A DNA stretch of 64,000 nt, taken from Halobellus salinus (GTDB taxonomy: Archaea > Halobacteriota > Halobacteria > Halobacteriales > Haloferacaceae). Each line of letters starts with the position of its first letter. Positions within the stretch are counted from its first letter, which is position 1. The notes beneath the pieces are model-generated. The model was not told the DNA's origin. It saw only the letters and a program-made list of their open reading frames with translations, and did not search any database. The translations under genes and the position numbers were made by a program. The stretch is from the NCBI RefSeq assembly GCF_014646875.1, contig NZ_BMOC01000003.1:1-64000 (forward strand), in the 5' to 3' direction. Positions 27,054 to 35,667 of the stretch are shown here, piece by piece.

Positions 27054-27485
27054 AGTCTATCTCACCTGTCGTCTGGCACCCCGACCGACCGTTCGGACCG
27101 GGAATGCTCGGGTGAGACATACGGGGGGACATACTTCGTTATGAAGTCCTCGTGGCAAGTTCGGGGGCGAGTCGATGGATCACAACCTCGGGTTGATACG
27201 AAGCAAGCACACCTCATCGCCCGTTTCAAGCAGGGCCTGACTCGGATCGGGGTCGGATTGTGGCGTGTAGTCCGTCGTTTTGGATGGGTCAAGCCCTGAT
27301 TGAAACGCCGGGGGAAAACGCCTTGACACGGTAACCACTCCTTGTGTGTCGGACAAGGACAGCCTGAGCGCATCCCGCTCCACTCGCGAGCAGATAAAAT
27401 ATACTGTCCATTTATTGTATGCTGGTTCACACCTTGAGCCCACCTCCGGCGGCCCAGGGTCGGGGGACGGTAGGGGAACCACGTA
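27054..27485. promoter_or_regulatory. Divergent regulatory region with long inverted repeat
   Basis: A 432-nt gap between the exported-protein series and the HTH gene. Near-perfect 20-nt arms CGTTTCAAGCAGGGCCTGAC (27222-27241) and GTCAAGCCCTGATTGAAACG (27288-27307) pair at 18 of 20 positions with a 46-nt spacer. An A+T-rich block AAAATATACTGTCCATTTAT (27401-27420) may be the HTH gene promoter. TCTCACC (27059-27065) and GGTGAGA (27110-27116) make a smaller inverted pair next to paralogue 1. Confidence 0.55.
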
Positions 27486-28073
27486 ATGTCATTCATTACC
27501 ACAGCGACCGATGAATCGGACACCAACGGGAGTGAACTCTCCGACGGTGAGATCTACGACATCCTGTCGAACCGTCGACGCCGGTTCGTGATACACGCGC
27601 TGAAACGTACAGACGGGCCAGTCGACATCTCCGACATCTCGGCGCACGTCACCGCTTGGGAGCTTAAAAAGGATCCCGACGAGGTGTGTTACGACGACCG
27701 CCGGAGCGTCTACACCACCCTCCGGCGTACGCACCTCCCGAAGCTAGAGCAGAAGGGTGTCGTGACCGTCGACACCGACGAGAACGCGGTTCGTGCCACG
27801 TCGACGTTGCAAGACCTCGACATTTACATCGAAGCGCTCGGTCGGAACGAGATCCCGTGGAGCCTCTACTACGTCGGGCTCGCGGGTGTCGCGGTCGTAC
27901 TCCTGCTTGCGGTCGTAGTTGACGCGCTGATGTTCGCCGCACTTGACCCGTTGGACGTCGGGTTGTTCACCGTGACGTCCTTCGGGGTCTCGTCAGTCGT
28001 TCACCACGTCACCAGCCATAACACGCACCTCGGCAACACGGAAAAACCGCCCGAACTCCACCGACAGGAATGA
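27486..28073 (+). CDS. Membrane-anchored HTH regulator (DUF7344-like)
   Basis: A 195-residue protein. The N-terminal winged-helix domain (about 20-110) has LSDGEIYDILSNRRRRFVIH and SVYTTLRRTHLPKLEQKGVV, a pattern widespread in haloarchaeal regulators. Two membrane segments follow near 124-145 (LYYVGLAGVAVVLLLAVVVD) and 152-172. It could sense the envelope and bind the adjacent inverted repeat. Its stop overlaps the next start (ATGA), so it is coupled to a small exported paralogue. Confidence 0.82.
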   Translation: MSFITTATDESDTNGSELSDGEIYDILSNRRRRFVIHALKRTDGPVDISDISAHVTAWELKKDPDEVCYDDRRSVYTTLRRTHLPKLEQKGVVTVDTDENAVRATSTLQDLDIYIEALGRNEIPWSLYYVGLAGVAVVLLLAVVVDALMFAALDPLDVGLFTVTSFGVSSVVHHVTSHNTHLGNTEKPPELHRQE

Positions 28074-28564
28074 GACCAACTGCTCGGGCGCTGTCGACTC
28101 GTGGTGGGACACCCAAAGCCATTGGCCTCCTTCTCGCGTGTGTCGCGGCCGCGGGACTCGTCCTCGGGACGGCCGGGTTCGCCGCGGTCGACGCCGACCG
28201 CGGAGTCGAAGTCAACGTGACCGGAGACGACGACGCGTACCTCGGCTACGAACCGACCGTCAATGGGATCCCGGAGATCCCCGCGAACGAATCCACACCG
28301 ATCGTTTCGTATCGGAACCGCTTCGGTGTCGACCTGGATAGCGTGACGGTGGACGTGTCGCGCGCGAATCCGGGAGCCGCCGTTGCGGTCGAAAGCTCCG
28401 ATGCCCCCGACCGACTCGGTCGCGGGGCCGCCGGTCCCGTCCACGTCACTCTGAGCTGTTCCACCGAGCGAACGGTTTCGCTCGAGTTCGCGGCGACCGG
28501 CACCGGGCCAGGGGTGCGCGTCTCGTTGGACCGCACCCTTACGGTCCGGTGTCTCCCGGACTGA
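28070..28564 (+). CDS. Small exported protein related to the DUF1102-like set
   Basis: A 164-residue protein, 4-nt overlap with the HTH gene. After a 35-residue N-terminus with a hydrophobic core (AIGLLLACVAAAGLVLGTAG) comes FAAVDADRGVEVNVTGDDDA and YLGY, which matches the GAFTSVxADRxVxVxV...AYLAL start of the four tandem paralogues. The rest is a beta-sandwich-like domain with VTLSCSTERTVSLEF. It lacks the GTQ motif. Likely a membrane-tethered or secreted partner of the locus. Confidence 0.75.
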   Translation: MRPTARALSTRGGTPKAIGLLLACVAAAGLVLGTAGFAAVDADRGVEVNVTGDDDAYLGYEPTVNGIPEIPANESTPIVSYRNRFGVDLDSVTVDVSRANPGAAVAVESSDAPDRLGRGAAGPVHVTLSCSTERTVSLEFAATGTGPGVRVSLDRTLTVRCLPD

Positions 28565-28761
28565 TAGGGGCAGGGTCGGTGGGCGGCCGGTCACACAGGG
28601 GGTGCTGCGCCGTCTCTCGTAGCGTGTGTAAGTCCGTCCTCACTTGGTCGCACGCAGTCGTGCGGCCCGATGAGCAATCAGTTGCAAACGCTACCGTGGC
28701 TCCCCGACGGATGGCCCCACACCGGCCGGTGGCCGTCCGAGCTACGACCGCGATACCGACG

Positions 28762-29286
28762 CTACCCGTCGTGTTCCGACTCGACCGCGTCGAGAAGCGT
28801 CTCCAGCGCCCGCCGTGCGATCCGCTCTTTGATCTCGACTCTGTCGCCGTCGAAGACGTAGCGGTCGACGGTGGTGTATGACTCGCCACTCCCCCACTCG
28901 CCGCGGGACGCGAGGCCGATGTACACCGTGCCGACCGGCTTCTCGGGGGTACCGCCGTCGGGGCCGGCAATCCCGGTGGTCGCGACCCCCCAGTCGACGC
29001 CTGCGGTGTCGCGGACGCCGGCGGCCATCTCGCCCGCAACCGGCTCCGAGACCGCGCCGTGATCGTCGAGCGACTCCCGGGAGACGCCCAGTGCCGCCAG
29101 TTTCGCGTCATACGAATAGGTGACGACAGACCGGTCGAAATACGCCGATGACCCGGGCACGTCTGTGAGAAGCGATCCGATCAACCCGCCGGTACAGGAC
29201 TCCGCAACCGCGACCGACGCGCCCGCCTCACAGAGGGCGTCGCCGACGCGGGCCTCGACAGGCGGCTCCGTTGCGAACTCGCGCAT
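28762..29286 (-). CDS. Nicotinamide-nucleotide amidohydrolase (CinA C-terminal type)
   Basis: A 174-residue stand-alone CinA/PncC domain that deamidates NMN to nicotinate mononucleotide. The start MREFATEPPVEARVGDALCE is the first with family similarity; upstream frame is non-conserved. Motifs are VAVAESCTGGLIGSLLTDVP with catalytic Ser near 32, YFDRSVVTYSYDAKLAALGV, and GVATTGIAGPDGGTPEKPVG. No molybdopterin-type N-terminal domain is present. Confidence 0.93.
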   Translation of the reverse strand: MREFATEPPVEARVGDALCEAGASVAVAESCTGGLIGSLLTDVPGSSAYFDRSVVTYSYDAKLAALGVSRESLDDHGAVSEPVAGEMAAGVRDTAGVDWGVATTGIAGPDGGTPEKPVGTVYIGLASRGEWGSGESYTTVDRYVFDGDRVEIKERIARRALETLLDAVESEHDG

Positions 29287-29501
29287 ACGCGGCGTCGGGG
29301 GCGTGGCAACAAAAACCCGTCCGGCCGTCGGGGGGTTCGACCCGCACTCGCCGGGCGGCATTCCCCGGGGGCACCGCTCCAGTCCCTGTGGAAGAACACC
29401 TAGAATCACGTCGATATAGGCGTTCTCACACCCGATTTCAGGGTTTCCTGCCGATTCCGTGACACGGGGATTCAAGTAGGGGGGTGGAGTAGTACTCGGT
29501 T

Positions 29502-30551
29502 ATGAGTGAACGATCGAACCTGAGTGCGGGCGACGGCGTCGCGGAGTCGGAGGCGGTCCGGGTCGGGCTCAACGGGTTCGGCCGGATCGGGCGGAACGTC
29601 TTCCGGGCGGCCCTCAACGATCCCCGGATCGAACTCGTCGGCATCAACGACGTCGTGGACGTTGCCGATATGGCGTATCTGGCGAAGCACGACACCGTGA
29701 TGGGACGGCTCGACAGCGTGACCCGCGTCGAGGACTCTCTGGTCGTCGGCGACACCTCGGTCCCGCTGTACAACGTCCAGAACCCCGCTGAACTCCCGTG
29801 GGACGACCACGCGGTCGACGTAGCGCTCGAATGCACCGGGATCTTCCGTACAAAAGAGGACGCGTCGGCGCACCTCGACGCCGGCGCCGACACGGTGGTG
29901 ATCTCCGCGCCGCCGAAAGGCGACGAATACGTCCGACAGATCGTCTACGGCGTGAACCACGACGAGTATGAGGGCGAAGACGTCGTCTCGAACGCGTCGT
30001 GTACCACAAACTCCATCAGCCCCGTTGCGATGCTTTTGGACGACGAATACGGCATCGACCACGGGATGTTGACCACCGTCCACGCCTACACCGGGAGCCA
30101 GACCCTGATCGACAGCCCGAAAACGAAGACGCGTCGGGGCCGGGCGGCGGCGGAGAACATCGTCCCGACCTCAACGGGCGCGGCGGACGCGACGACCACG
30201 ATCCTCCCCCGACTCAAGGGGAAACTCGACGGGATGGCGGTGCGGGTGCCGGTCCCCAACGGGTCGATCACGGAGCTCGTGGTGTCGCTGTCGGCGTCAC
30301 CCTCGGTCGAGGACCTCAACGACACGTTCCGGGACGCCGCCGACGCCGGCCCGCTCGCGGGCGTGTTGGGGTACACCGACGAGGAAGTGGTCTCCTCGGA
30401 CATCCTGGGGCTGCCGTTCTCCTCGACGGTCGATCTGCAATCGACGAACCAGGTGGGCGACGGCGGGCTCTACAAGATCCTGACGTGGTACGACAACGAG
30501 TTCGGGTTCTCCAACCGGATGCTCGACGTCGCAGCGTACATCGCCGAGTAG
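29502..30551 (+). CDS. Type I (bacterial-type) glyceraldehyde-3-phosphate dehydrogenase
   Basis: A 349-residue phosphorylating GAPDH. An acidic 18-residue extension precedes VRVGLNGFGRIGRNVFRAAL. The catalytic Cys is in SNASCTTNSISPV (about 165), and the catalytic His in TTVHAYTGSQTL. LLPRLKGKLDGMAVRVPVP (read ILPRLKG...) and the C-terminal YDNEFGFSNRM are typical. In Haloferax one bacterial-type and one archaeal-type enzyme divide glycolysis and gluconeogenesis. pgk follows 100 nt downstream. Confidence 0.95.
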   Translation: MSERSNLSAGDGVAESEAVRVGLNGFGRIGRNVFRAALNDPRIELVGINDVVDVADMAYLAKHDTVMGRLDSVTRVEDSLVVGDTSVPLYNVQNPAELPWDDHAVDVALECTGIFRTKEDASAHLDAGADTVVISAPPKGDEYVRQIVYGVNHDEYEGEDVVSNASCTTNSISPVAMLLDDEYGIDHGMLTTVHAYTGSQTLIDSPKTKTRRGRAAAENIVPTSTGAADATTTILPRLKGKLDGMAVRVPVPNGSITELVVSLSASPSVEDLNDTFRDAADAGPLAGVLGYTDEEVVSSDILGLPFSSTVDLQSTNQVGDGGLYKILTWYDNEFGFSNRMLDVAAYIAE

Positions 30552-30651
30552 CCGCGCCCGAGCGACCGCCCACGCCGCCGCTCTCCGAGCGCCGGCTCCC
30601 GGAACCGAATCGACCACCTACTTGTGCGCGGGCGACTCACACCCACCCACG

Positions 30652-31893
30652 ATGTCCACACACGGCTTCGACACCCTCGACGACCTCGCGCCCGACCAGC
30701 GCGTGCTGGTCCGCCTCGATCTCAACTCGCCGGTCGAGGACGGGAAACCGCAGGACAACCGCCGGTTCGATCGCCACGCCGAGACGGTGCGGGAACTCGC
30801 CGACGCGGGCCACCGTGTGGTCCTTCTGGCCCACCAGGGCCGGCCCGGTCGGGACGACTTCGTCTCCCTGTCGGGCCACGCGGAAATCCTCGCCGACCGC
30901 GTCGGTCGCGATGTCGAATTCGTCGCCGACACGCACGGCGACGACGCGGTCGACGCCATCGACGCGCTCGAACCCGGGGAGATCCTGCTGCTCGAAAACA
31001 CCCGGATGTGCGACGACGAACTCCCCGAGGCCGACCCCACGACCAAGGCCGACTCCGAGTTCGTGCGGACACTCGCCGCGCACGTCGACGCGTACGTGAA
31101 CGACGCCTACTCCGCGGCCCACCGGTCGCACGCCTCGCTCGTGGGCTTTCCCGAAGTGCTGCCGTCGTACGCCGGTCGGGTGATGGCGACCGAGTACGCC
31201 GCCAACACCGCGATCGCGAACCGGGAGTTTGACGGCCGAGTCACGATGGTGGTCGGCGGCACGAAAGCCACCGACGTAATCGAGGTGATGGACGCGCTGG
31301 GTGAGTCGGTCGATGACTTCCTGCTCGGCGGGATCGCGGGCGAACTGTTCCTCCGCGCTGCCGGCCACCCGGTCGGGTTCGATCTTGACCCCGAGGCCGA
31401 CCGGTACGACTCCCAATGGGAGCGGAACCACGACCTGATTGAACGGGTGCTCGACGGACGTGGTGGGGCGGTCACGCTCGCGACCGACCTCGCGTACGCC
31501 GCGGGCGAAGGCGACTGCGACGGCGAGCGCGCCGAAGTCGCTGTCGACGATATCGACGAAAAGGACGTCTCGTTCCTGGACATCGGAACCGACACCGCGG
31601 AATCGTACGCCGACGTGATCCGCGACTCCGAGGCCGTGTTCGTGAAGGGCGCCCTCGGCGTCTTCGAGGAGGAACCGTTCTCGGTGGGGACCGTCACCGT
31701 CCTGGAGGCGATCGCCGAGACCGACTGCTTCTCGGTCGTCGGCGGCGGCGACACCTCGCGTGCGATCGGGATGTACGGGCTCAGCGAGGCTGATTTCGAC
31801 CACGTGTCGATCGCGGGCGGGGCGTACATCCGGGCGCTGACCGGCCAGTCGCTCGCGGGCGTGGAGGCGCTGCAGCGGGCGGCGGGTCGATAG
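30652..31893 (+). CDS. pgk: Phosphoglycerate kinase
   Basis: Interconverts 1,3-bisphosphoglycerate and 3-phosphoglycerate with ATP. The start MSTHGFDTLDDLAPDQRVLV gives 413 residues; ten codons upstream are not conserved. Motifs are VRLDLNSPVEDG, HQGRPGR, NDAYSAAHRSHASLVGFP, MVVGGTKATDVIEVM and the C-terminal SVVGGGDTSRAI with SIAGGAYIRALTG. It sits between type I GAPDH and, further on, the archaeal-type GAPDH. Confidence 0.96.
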   Translation: MSTHGFDTLDDLAPDQRVLVRLDLNSPVEDGKPQDNRRFDRHAETVRELADAGHRVVLLAHQGRPGRDDFVSLSGHAEILADRVGRDVEFVADTHGDDAVDAIDALEPGEILLLENTRMCDDELPEADPTTKADSEFVRTLAAHVDAYVNDAYSAAHRSHASLVGFPEVLPSYAGRVMATEYAANTAIANREFDGRVTMVVGGTKATDVIEVMDALGESVDDFLLGGIAGELFLRAAGHPVGFDLDPEADRYDSQWERNHDLIERVLDGRGGAVTLATDLAYAAGEGDCDGERAEVAVDDIDEKDVSFLDIGTDTAESYADVIRDSEAVFVKGALGVFEEEPFSVGTVTVLEAIAETDCFSVVGGGDTSRAIGMYGLSEADFDHVSIAGGAYIRALTGQSLAGVEALQRAAGR

Positions 31894-31991
31894 CGGTCCA
31901 ACCAGAACCGACGCGACGACTCGTCCCGCGTCTGTGACCCGGCGTCGGAGCGACCCAGCACTGAAGCGACCCCGGTTCGAACCACCGCCCG

Positions 31992-32486
31992 ATGCTGCTT
32001 GGCCTCTGTTCGGACACCCACGACAACCTCGGGCTGGCCCGCGGCGCGGTCGACACGTTCGAGACGGTGGGCGTCGACGCCATCGTCCACTGCGGCGACG
32101 TCGTCGCGCCGTTCACCGCCGCGGAGTTCGACGTCGGGATCGACTTCCACGCGGTCTACGGGAACAACGACGGCGAACCCGCACTCGCCGACGCGGTCGG
32201 GGAGTTCGGGATCCACCACGGCGAGAGCGCCCACCTCACGTTCGACGGCGTCGACCTTGCGGTCTACCACGGCACGAGCGAGCAGCTCGTCGACGCCCTG
32301 ATCGACTGCGGCGAGTACGACTACGTCGTCCGTGGCCACACACACGAACGGACCCACGAGGAGCGCAACGGCACCGTCCACGTGAACCCCGGCGGTCTGC
32401 CGTTCCCCGGCGTCGACGACACCTACCACGTGGCGACGCTCGACACGGAGTCGGGCGAGGTGCGCTTCCACGCGGTCGACCCGTAG
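31992..32486 (+). CDS. YfcE/MJ0936-type metallophosphodiesterase
   Basis: A 164-residue calcineurin-like phosphoesterase. All metal-ligand blocks are visible: GLCSDTHDN (D8, H10), VHCGDVV, VYGNNDGE, YHGTSEQ and VRGHTHERTHEERNG, with VNPGGLPFP near the C-terminus. The family hydrolyses phosphodiesters of unknown physiological identity. Likely co-oriented with but 98 nt from pgk. Confidence 0.93.
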   Translation: MLLGLCSDTHDNLGLARGAVDTFETVGVDAIVHCGDVVAPFTAAEFDVGIDFHAVYGNNDGEPALADAVGEFGIHHGESAHLTFDGVDLAVYHGTSEQLVDALIDCGEYDYVVRGHTHERTHEERNGTVHVNPGGLPFPGVDDTYHVATLDTESGEVRFHAVDP

Positions 32487-32585
32487 CGTCCGCCCGCAGC
32501 AGGCGGCGGGCGGGTCTCGGATCCGCGATCGAGCCGTCGCCGACACGTGAACGGGGCGGGCGTCTGGGAGCTTGCCCCTGACGGT

Positions 32586-33266
32586 TCACGACCCCGGGAG
32601 GATGTCGCCCAGCGCGGCGCCGACGCTCATCGGGACGAACGCGGCGACGACGGTCGCGAGCGCCAACACCGGGTCCGACCACTCGACGCGGCCCCACGCG
32701 GTCATCACGACCAGGGCGGTCACGACCGACGCCCCGAGCACGCCGACCAGCCGGCGGGGGACGACGCCCAGGATGGGCTTGTAGACCCACATGTCCTGGA
32801 TGTCCGCGACGTAGAGGATACCGACGACGAGCCCCACCGCGCCGACGAGGGTTCCGACCAGCGAGACCGGGTGCGACGCCAGGAACGCGCCGACCTCGTT
32901 GGTGCCGCCCTCGACGAACATCGGGATCCCGAAGAGCAGGCTTCCGACGAACGCCTCTGCGAGGTCCGCGCGGTCGTACCCCGTGATGACCTGCCCGAAG
33001 AGTTCGTCGTCCTGGGCAGCAACGACCGCGGCGTTGCGGGCGGCGCGCACCCGCTCGTGCTCCTCGGGGGAGTCGACCGTCTCCGCGAGCGCGTCGAACT
33101 CCGCGAGCAGTCGGCGGAGCTCCTCGTCCCCGTCGTCGGGAGGGCGCTTGTCGTCGTCGGGAGGGCGCTCGTCGTCGCCGGAAGCAGCCGGGGCGTTGTC
33201 GCCGCTGTGTCCGCCGTCGTCGCCCGGATCGCTGTCGCGGCGGTCGTCGTTCACAGCCGCGACCAC
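32586..33266 (-). CDS. DUF2391-type integral membrane protein
   Basis: A 226-residue protein. The first 60 residues are acidic and low-complexity, including a tandem RPPDDDKRPPDDGD. A GTG four codons in is an alternative start. A helical stretch (ELRRLLAEFDALAETVDSPE) precedes about four membrane segments: SLLFGIPMFVEGGTNEVGAF, LVGTLVGAVGLVVGILYVAD, VLGASVVTALVVMTAWGRVE and ALATVVAAFVPMSVGAALGD. I associate the layout with DUF2391; function unknown. Confidence 0.78.
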   Translation of the reverse strand: MVAAVNDDRRDSDPGDDGGHSGDNAPAASGDDERPPDDDKRPPDDGDEELRRLLAEFDALAETVDSPEEHERVRAARNAAVVAAQDDELFGQVITGYDRADLAEAFVGSLLFGIPMFVEGGTNEVGAFLASHPVSLVGTLVGAVGLVVGILYVADIQDMWVYKPILGVVPRRLVGVLGASVVTALVVMTAWGRVEWSDPVLALATVVAAFVPMSVGAALGDILPGS

Positions 33267-33323
33267 TCGGGTCGGAGGCAGAAACGTGTGCGGTGGCGCG
33301 AGGGCTGACGGCAGCGGTCCGGT

Positions 33324-34388
33324 TCAGTCGTCGGCCTCGACCGGCTCGGCGCTGTCGAACCCCGTCGGGTCGCCCGCGAGCCCGACGCCGAGGGTTCGAT
33401 TCGTGCGCTCGATGCTCTCGGCGGCGTCGGCGGCGTCGGTTATGGCCCGAATCGCGTCGACGTTCTCGGGGATGACGTCGGACTCCTGGTGGATGGCCTC
33501 GAAGAGGTACAGATCCCGTCCCTCGACCGCGATCGACTCGCCCCACACGCAGTTCTCCCAGATATCGCCGCGGGGGCGGCCGGCGTCGAGCGCGAAGTCC
33601 TTCAGCGTCCCCGCGCCGTCGAGCCCGAAGCCCTCGGGGATGACGTACACCCGGGACTGGTTTTCGAGGAGCTGCCGGACGTGTGCGGCCGTCACATCGG
33701 ATTCGAGAGTGACGTTGAGCGCGTGGACGTGCATCAGCGTCGCCGGAACCTTCAGCCCCATCGTCTCGATCGACAGGTCGGGGAAGATGGTCTGTACGTC
33801 TGGTCCGTGGTGGGAGGGGATCGAGATCGGGTCCGGGAGGATGTCGTTGATCGGGCCGCGGGAGTCCTGCGTCGGGTCGCCGCCGCGGCGAACCAGGGTC
33901 GCGCGGACCGTCTCGACGCCGTACGCCTCCGACAGCGGCGCGACCAGCCGGGAGAGCCCCGTGGTGTTACACGAGACCACCCGGACGGTGTCGGCGCCGC
34001 GGGCGTCGTCGTAGTTCGCTCGGGCGTTGAAACTCGTCTCGGCGACGGTGGCGTCCTCCCCACCCTGGAAGGTCGCGGGGGTGTCGTAGGAGGCGTACAT
34101 CGTCTTGTTCTCCGCGCCGATACCCGAGGGCGTACAGTCGACCATCACGTCGGCGTCGGCGACGAGTTCGTCCACGGCGCCGGCGGTTTCGATCCCGGCC
34201 TCCGCGAACAGCGGCGCGCGCTCGGGGATCGCGGCGTACATCGGGTAGCCGAGGTCGACCGCAGTGTGGGCCTCGAAGTTGGGTTGGGTCTTCGCGACGC
34301 CGGCGACCTCCATGTCCGGCTGGGCCGCGACGGCGTCGGCGACCCGCTTGCCGATCGTTCCGTACCCGTTGACGCCCACTCGTATCAT
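33324..34388 (-). CDS. Type II (archaeal-type) glyceraldehyde-3-phosphate dehydrogenase
   Basis: A 354-residue archaeal GAPDH starting [20 protein letters not shown]; the eight-codon upstream extension is not conserved. The catalytic Cys lies in [14 protein letters not shown] (about 140). Other blocks are [28 protein letters not shown] and the dual [12 protein letters not shown]. It is not closely related to the type I enzyme encoded 4 kb upstream, so the window encodes both forms. Confidence 0.94.
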   Translation of the reverse strand: MIRVGVNGYGTIGKRVADAVAAQPDMEVAGVAKTQPNFEAHTAVDLGYPMYAAIPERAPLFAEAGIETAGAVDELVADADVMVDCTPSGIGAENKTMYASYDTPATFQGGEDATVAETSFNARANYDDARGADTVRVVSCNTTGLSRLVAPLSEAYGVETVRATLVRRGGDPTQDSRGPINDILPDPISIPSHHGPDVQTIFPDLSIETMGLKVPATLMHVHALNVTLESDVTAAHVRQLLENQSRVYVIPEGFGLDGAGTLKDFALDAGRPRGDIWENCVWGESIAVEGRDLYLFEAIHQESDVIPENVDAIRAITDAADAAESIERTNRTLGVGLAGDPTGFDSAEPVEADD

Positions 34389-34569
34389 TACCGTACGGTG
34401 GGCGGGGGACACGCATAGTTATTTCGAAGCCTATTTGCCGGAAATTAACTCCGCGGCGAGTAACGCGGGCGATTGTTTCGGAGCCGAGTACCGGGGGGAG
34501 CGTGGTCGACGAGTCCGCTCGACCGTCCCGATGGAAACGTCTAATTCCGCGGAGGGCCCAGGTCGTGGT

Positions 34570-35529
34570 ATGTCGACTGATGGACTCGGAACCGCCGCGA
34601 CGACGGCGGTCGAGCAGTGTCTGGCACTCGGCGCCGACGAGTCGTGCATCGTGATCACCGACGACAAACGGCGGCCGATCGGCGAGGCGCTGTACAACGC
34701 CGCCACGGCCGTGGCTGATGACACCGTTGTCCTCCAGTATCCGCCGGGCGACCAGCACGGCGAGGAGCCGCCGGGGGCGGTGGCTGCCGCGATGGCCGAC
34801 GCCGACGCGTTCCTCGCGCCGACGACAAAGAGCCTCAGTCACACCCGGGCCCGCGGCGACGCCTGCGACGCGGGTGCCCGCGGCGCCACACTCCCCGGGA
34901 TCACCGAGGAGGTGTTCGTGACGGGGCTCGACGCCGACTACGACGCCATCGCCGCCCACTGTGCGGACGTACTCGACCAGGTCGCCGACGCCGACGAGAT
35001 CCGGGTCACCACCCCGGCGGGCACCGATATCGTCGTCGAGCCCGGTACTCGGCCGTGGCACGACGACACGGGGATCGTCCGCGACGACGGCGACTTCTCG
35101 AACCTCCCCGCGGGGGAGGTGTTCGTGGCGCCCGAGACCGCGAACGGCACCTACGTCGTCGACGGCACGATGCGCCCCCACGGGCTGCTCGACGACGGGC
35201 AGCAACTCCGGTTCGAGGTCGAGAACGGCTACGTGACGGAGATCTCCGACGACGAGATCCGCGGCCAGGTCGAGGCCGCCGCCGACGAGGTCGGCCGCGA
35301 CGCCTACACCCTCGCGGAGCTGGGGATCGGAACGAACGTGGGAGTGACCGACCTCGTGGGATCGGTGCTGCTCGACGAGAAGGCCGCCGGAACGGTCCAC
35401 ATCGCCATCGGCGACAACGCCGGGATCGGCGGCGACACCGACGCGCCGCTGCATCTCGACGGGATCGTGCGGGAGCCGACAGTGTACGCAGATGGGGAGG
35501 TCGTCGACCTCCCGGAAGTCGAGCGGTAG
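34570..35529 (+). CDS. Aminopeptidase, M29-like (leucyl aminopeptidase T type)
   Basis: A 319-residue protein; start chosen at MSTDGLGTAATTAVEQCLAL. Metal-ligand-like blocks lie in the C-terminal third: LAELGIGTNVGVTDLVGSVL, LLDEKAAGTVHIAIGDN and PLHLDGIVREPTVY (E, E, H, H-x-D pattern of M29 enzymes). The N-terminal half resembles other haloarchaeal members. Likely removes N-terminal amino acids from cytosolic peptides. The 3' end is reiterated downstream. Confidence 0.85.
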   Translation: MSTDGLGTAATTAVEQCLALGADESCIVITDDKRRPIGEALYNAATAVADDTVVLQYPPGDQHGEEPPGAVAAAMADADAFLAPTTKSLSHTRARGDACDAGARGATLPGITEEVFVTGLDADYDAIAAHCADVLDQVADADEIRVTTPAGTDIVVEPGTRPWHDDTGIVRDDGDFSNLPAGEVFVAPETANGTYVVDGTMRPHGLLDDGQQLRFEVENGYVTEISDDEIRGQVEAAADEVGRDAYTLAELGIGTNVGVTDLVGSVLLDEKAAGTVHIAIGDNAGIGGDTDAPLHLDGIVREPTVYADGEVVDLPEVER

Positions 35530-35620
35530 CGCCGCGAGCAGGCGAGGCAGTGGAACTTCCTCGATAGCGAACGGCGGAGCCGCGAGCAGGCGAGGTCGTC
35601 GACCGCCCGACAGTCGGACG
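35497..35620 (+). repeat. Reiteration of the aminopeptidase 3' end
   Basis: GAGGTCGTCGACCTCCCGG at 35497, in the last codons, recurs as GAGGTCGTCGACCGCCCGA at 35592, and GCCGCGAGCAGGCGAGG occurs at 35531-35547 and 35579-35595. The arrangement resembles that after aspS. Confidence 0.7.
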
Positions 35621-35667
35621 GGAGCACCAGAAGACCGCGGGGACGTAGCCGCTCTCGACCGACCCGG

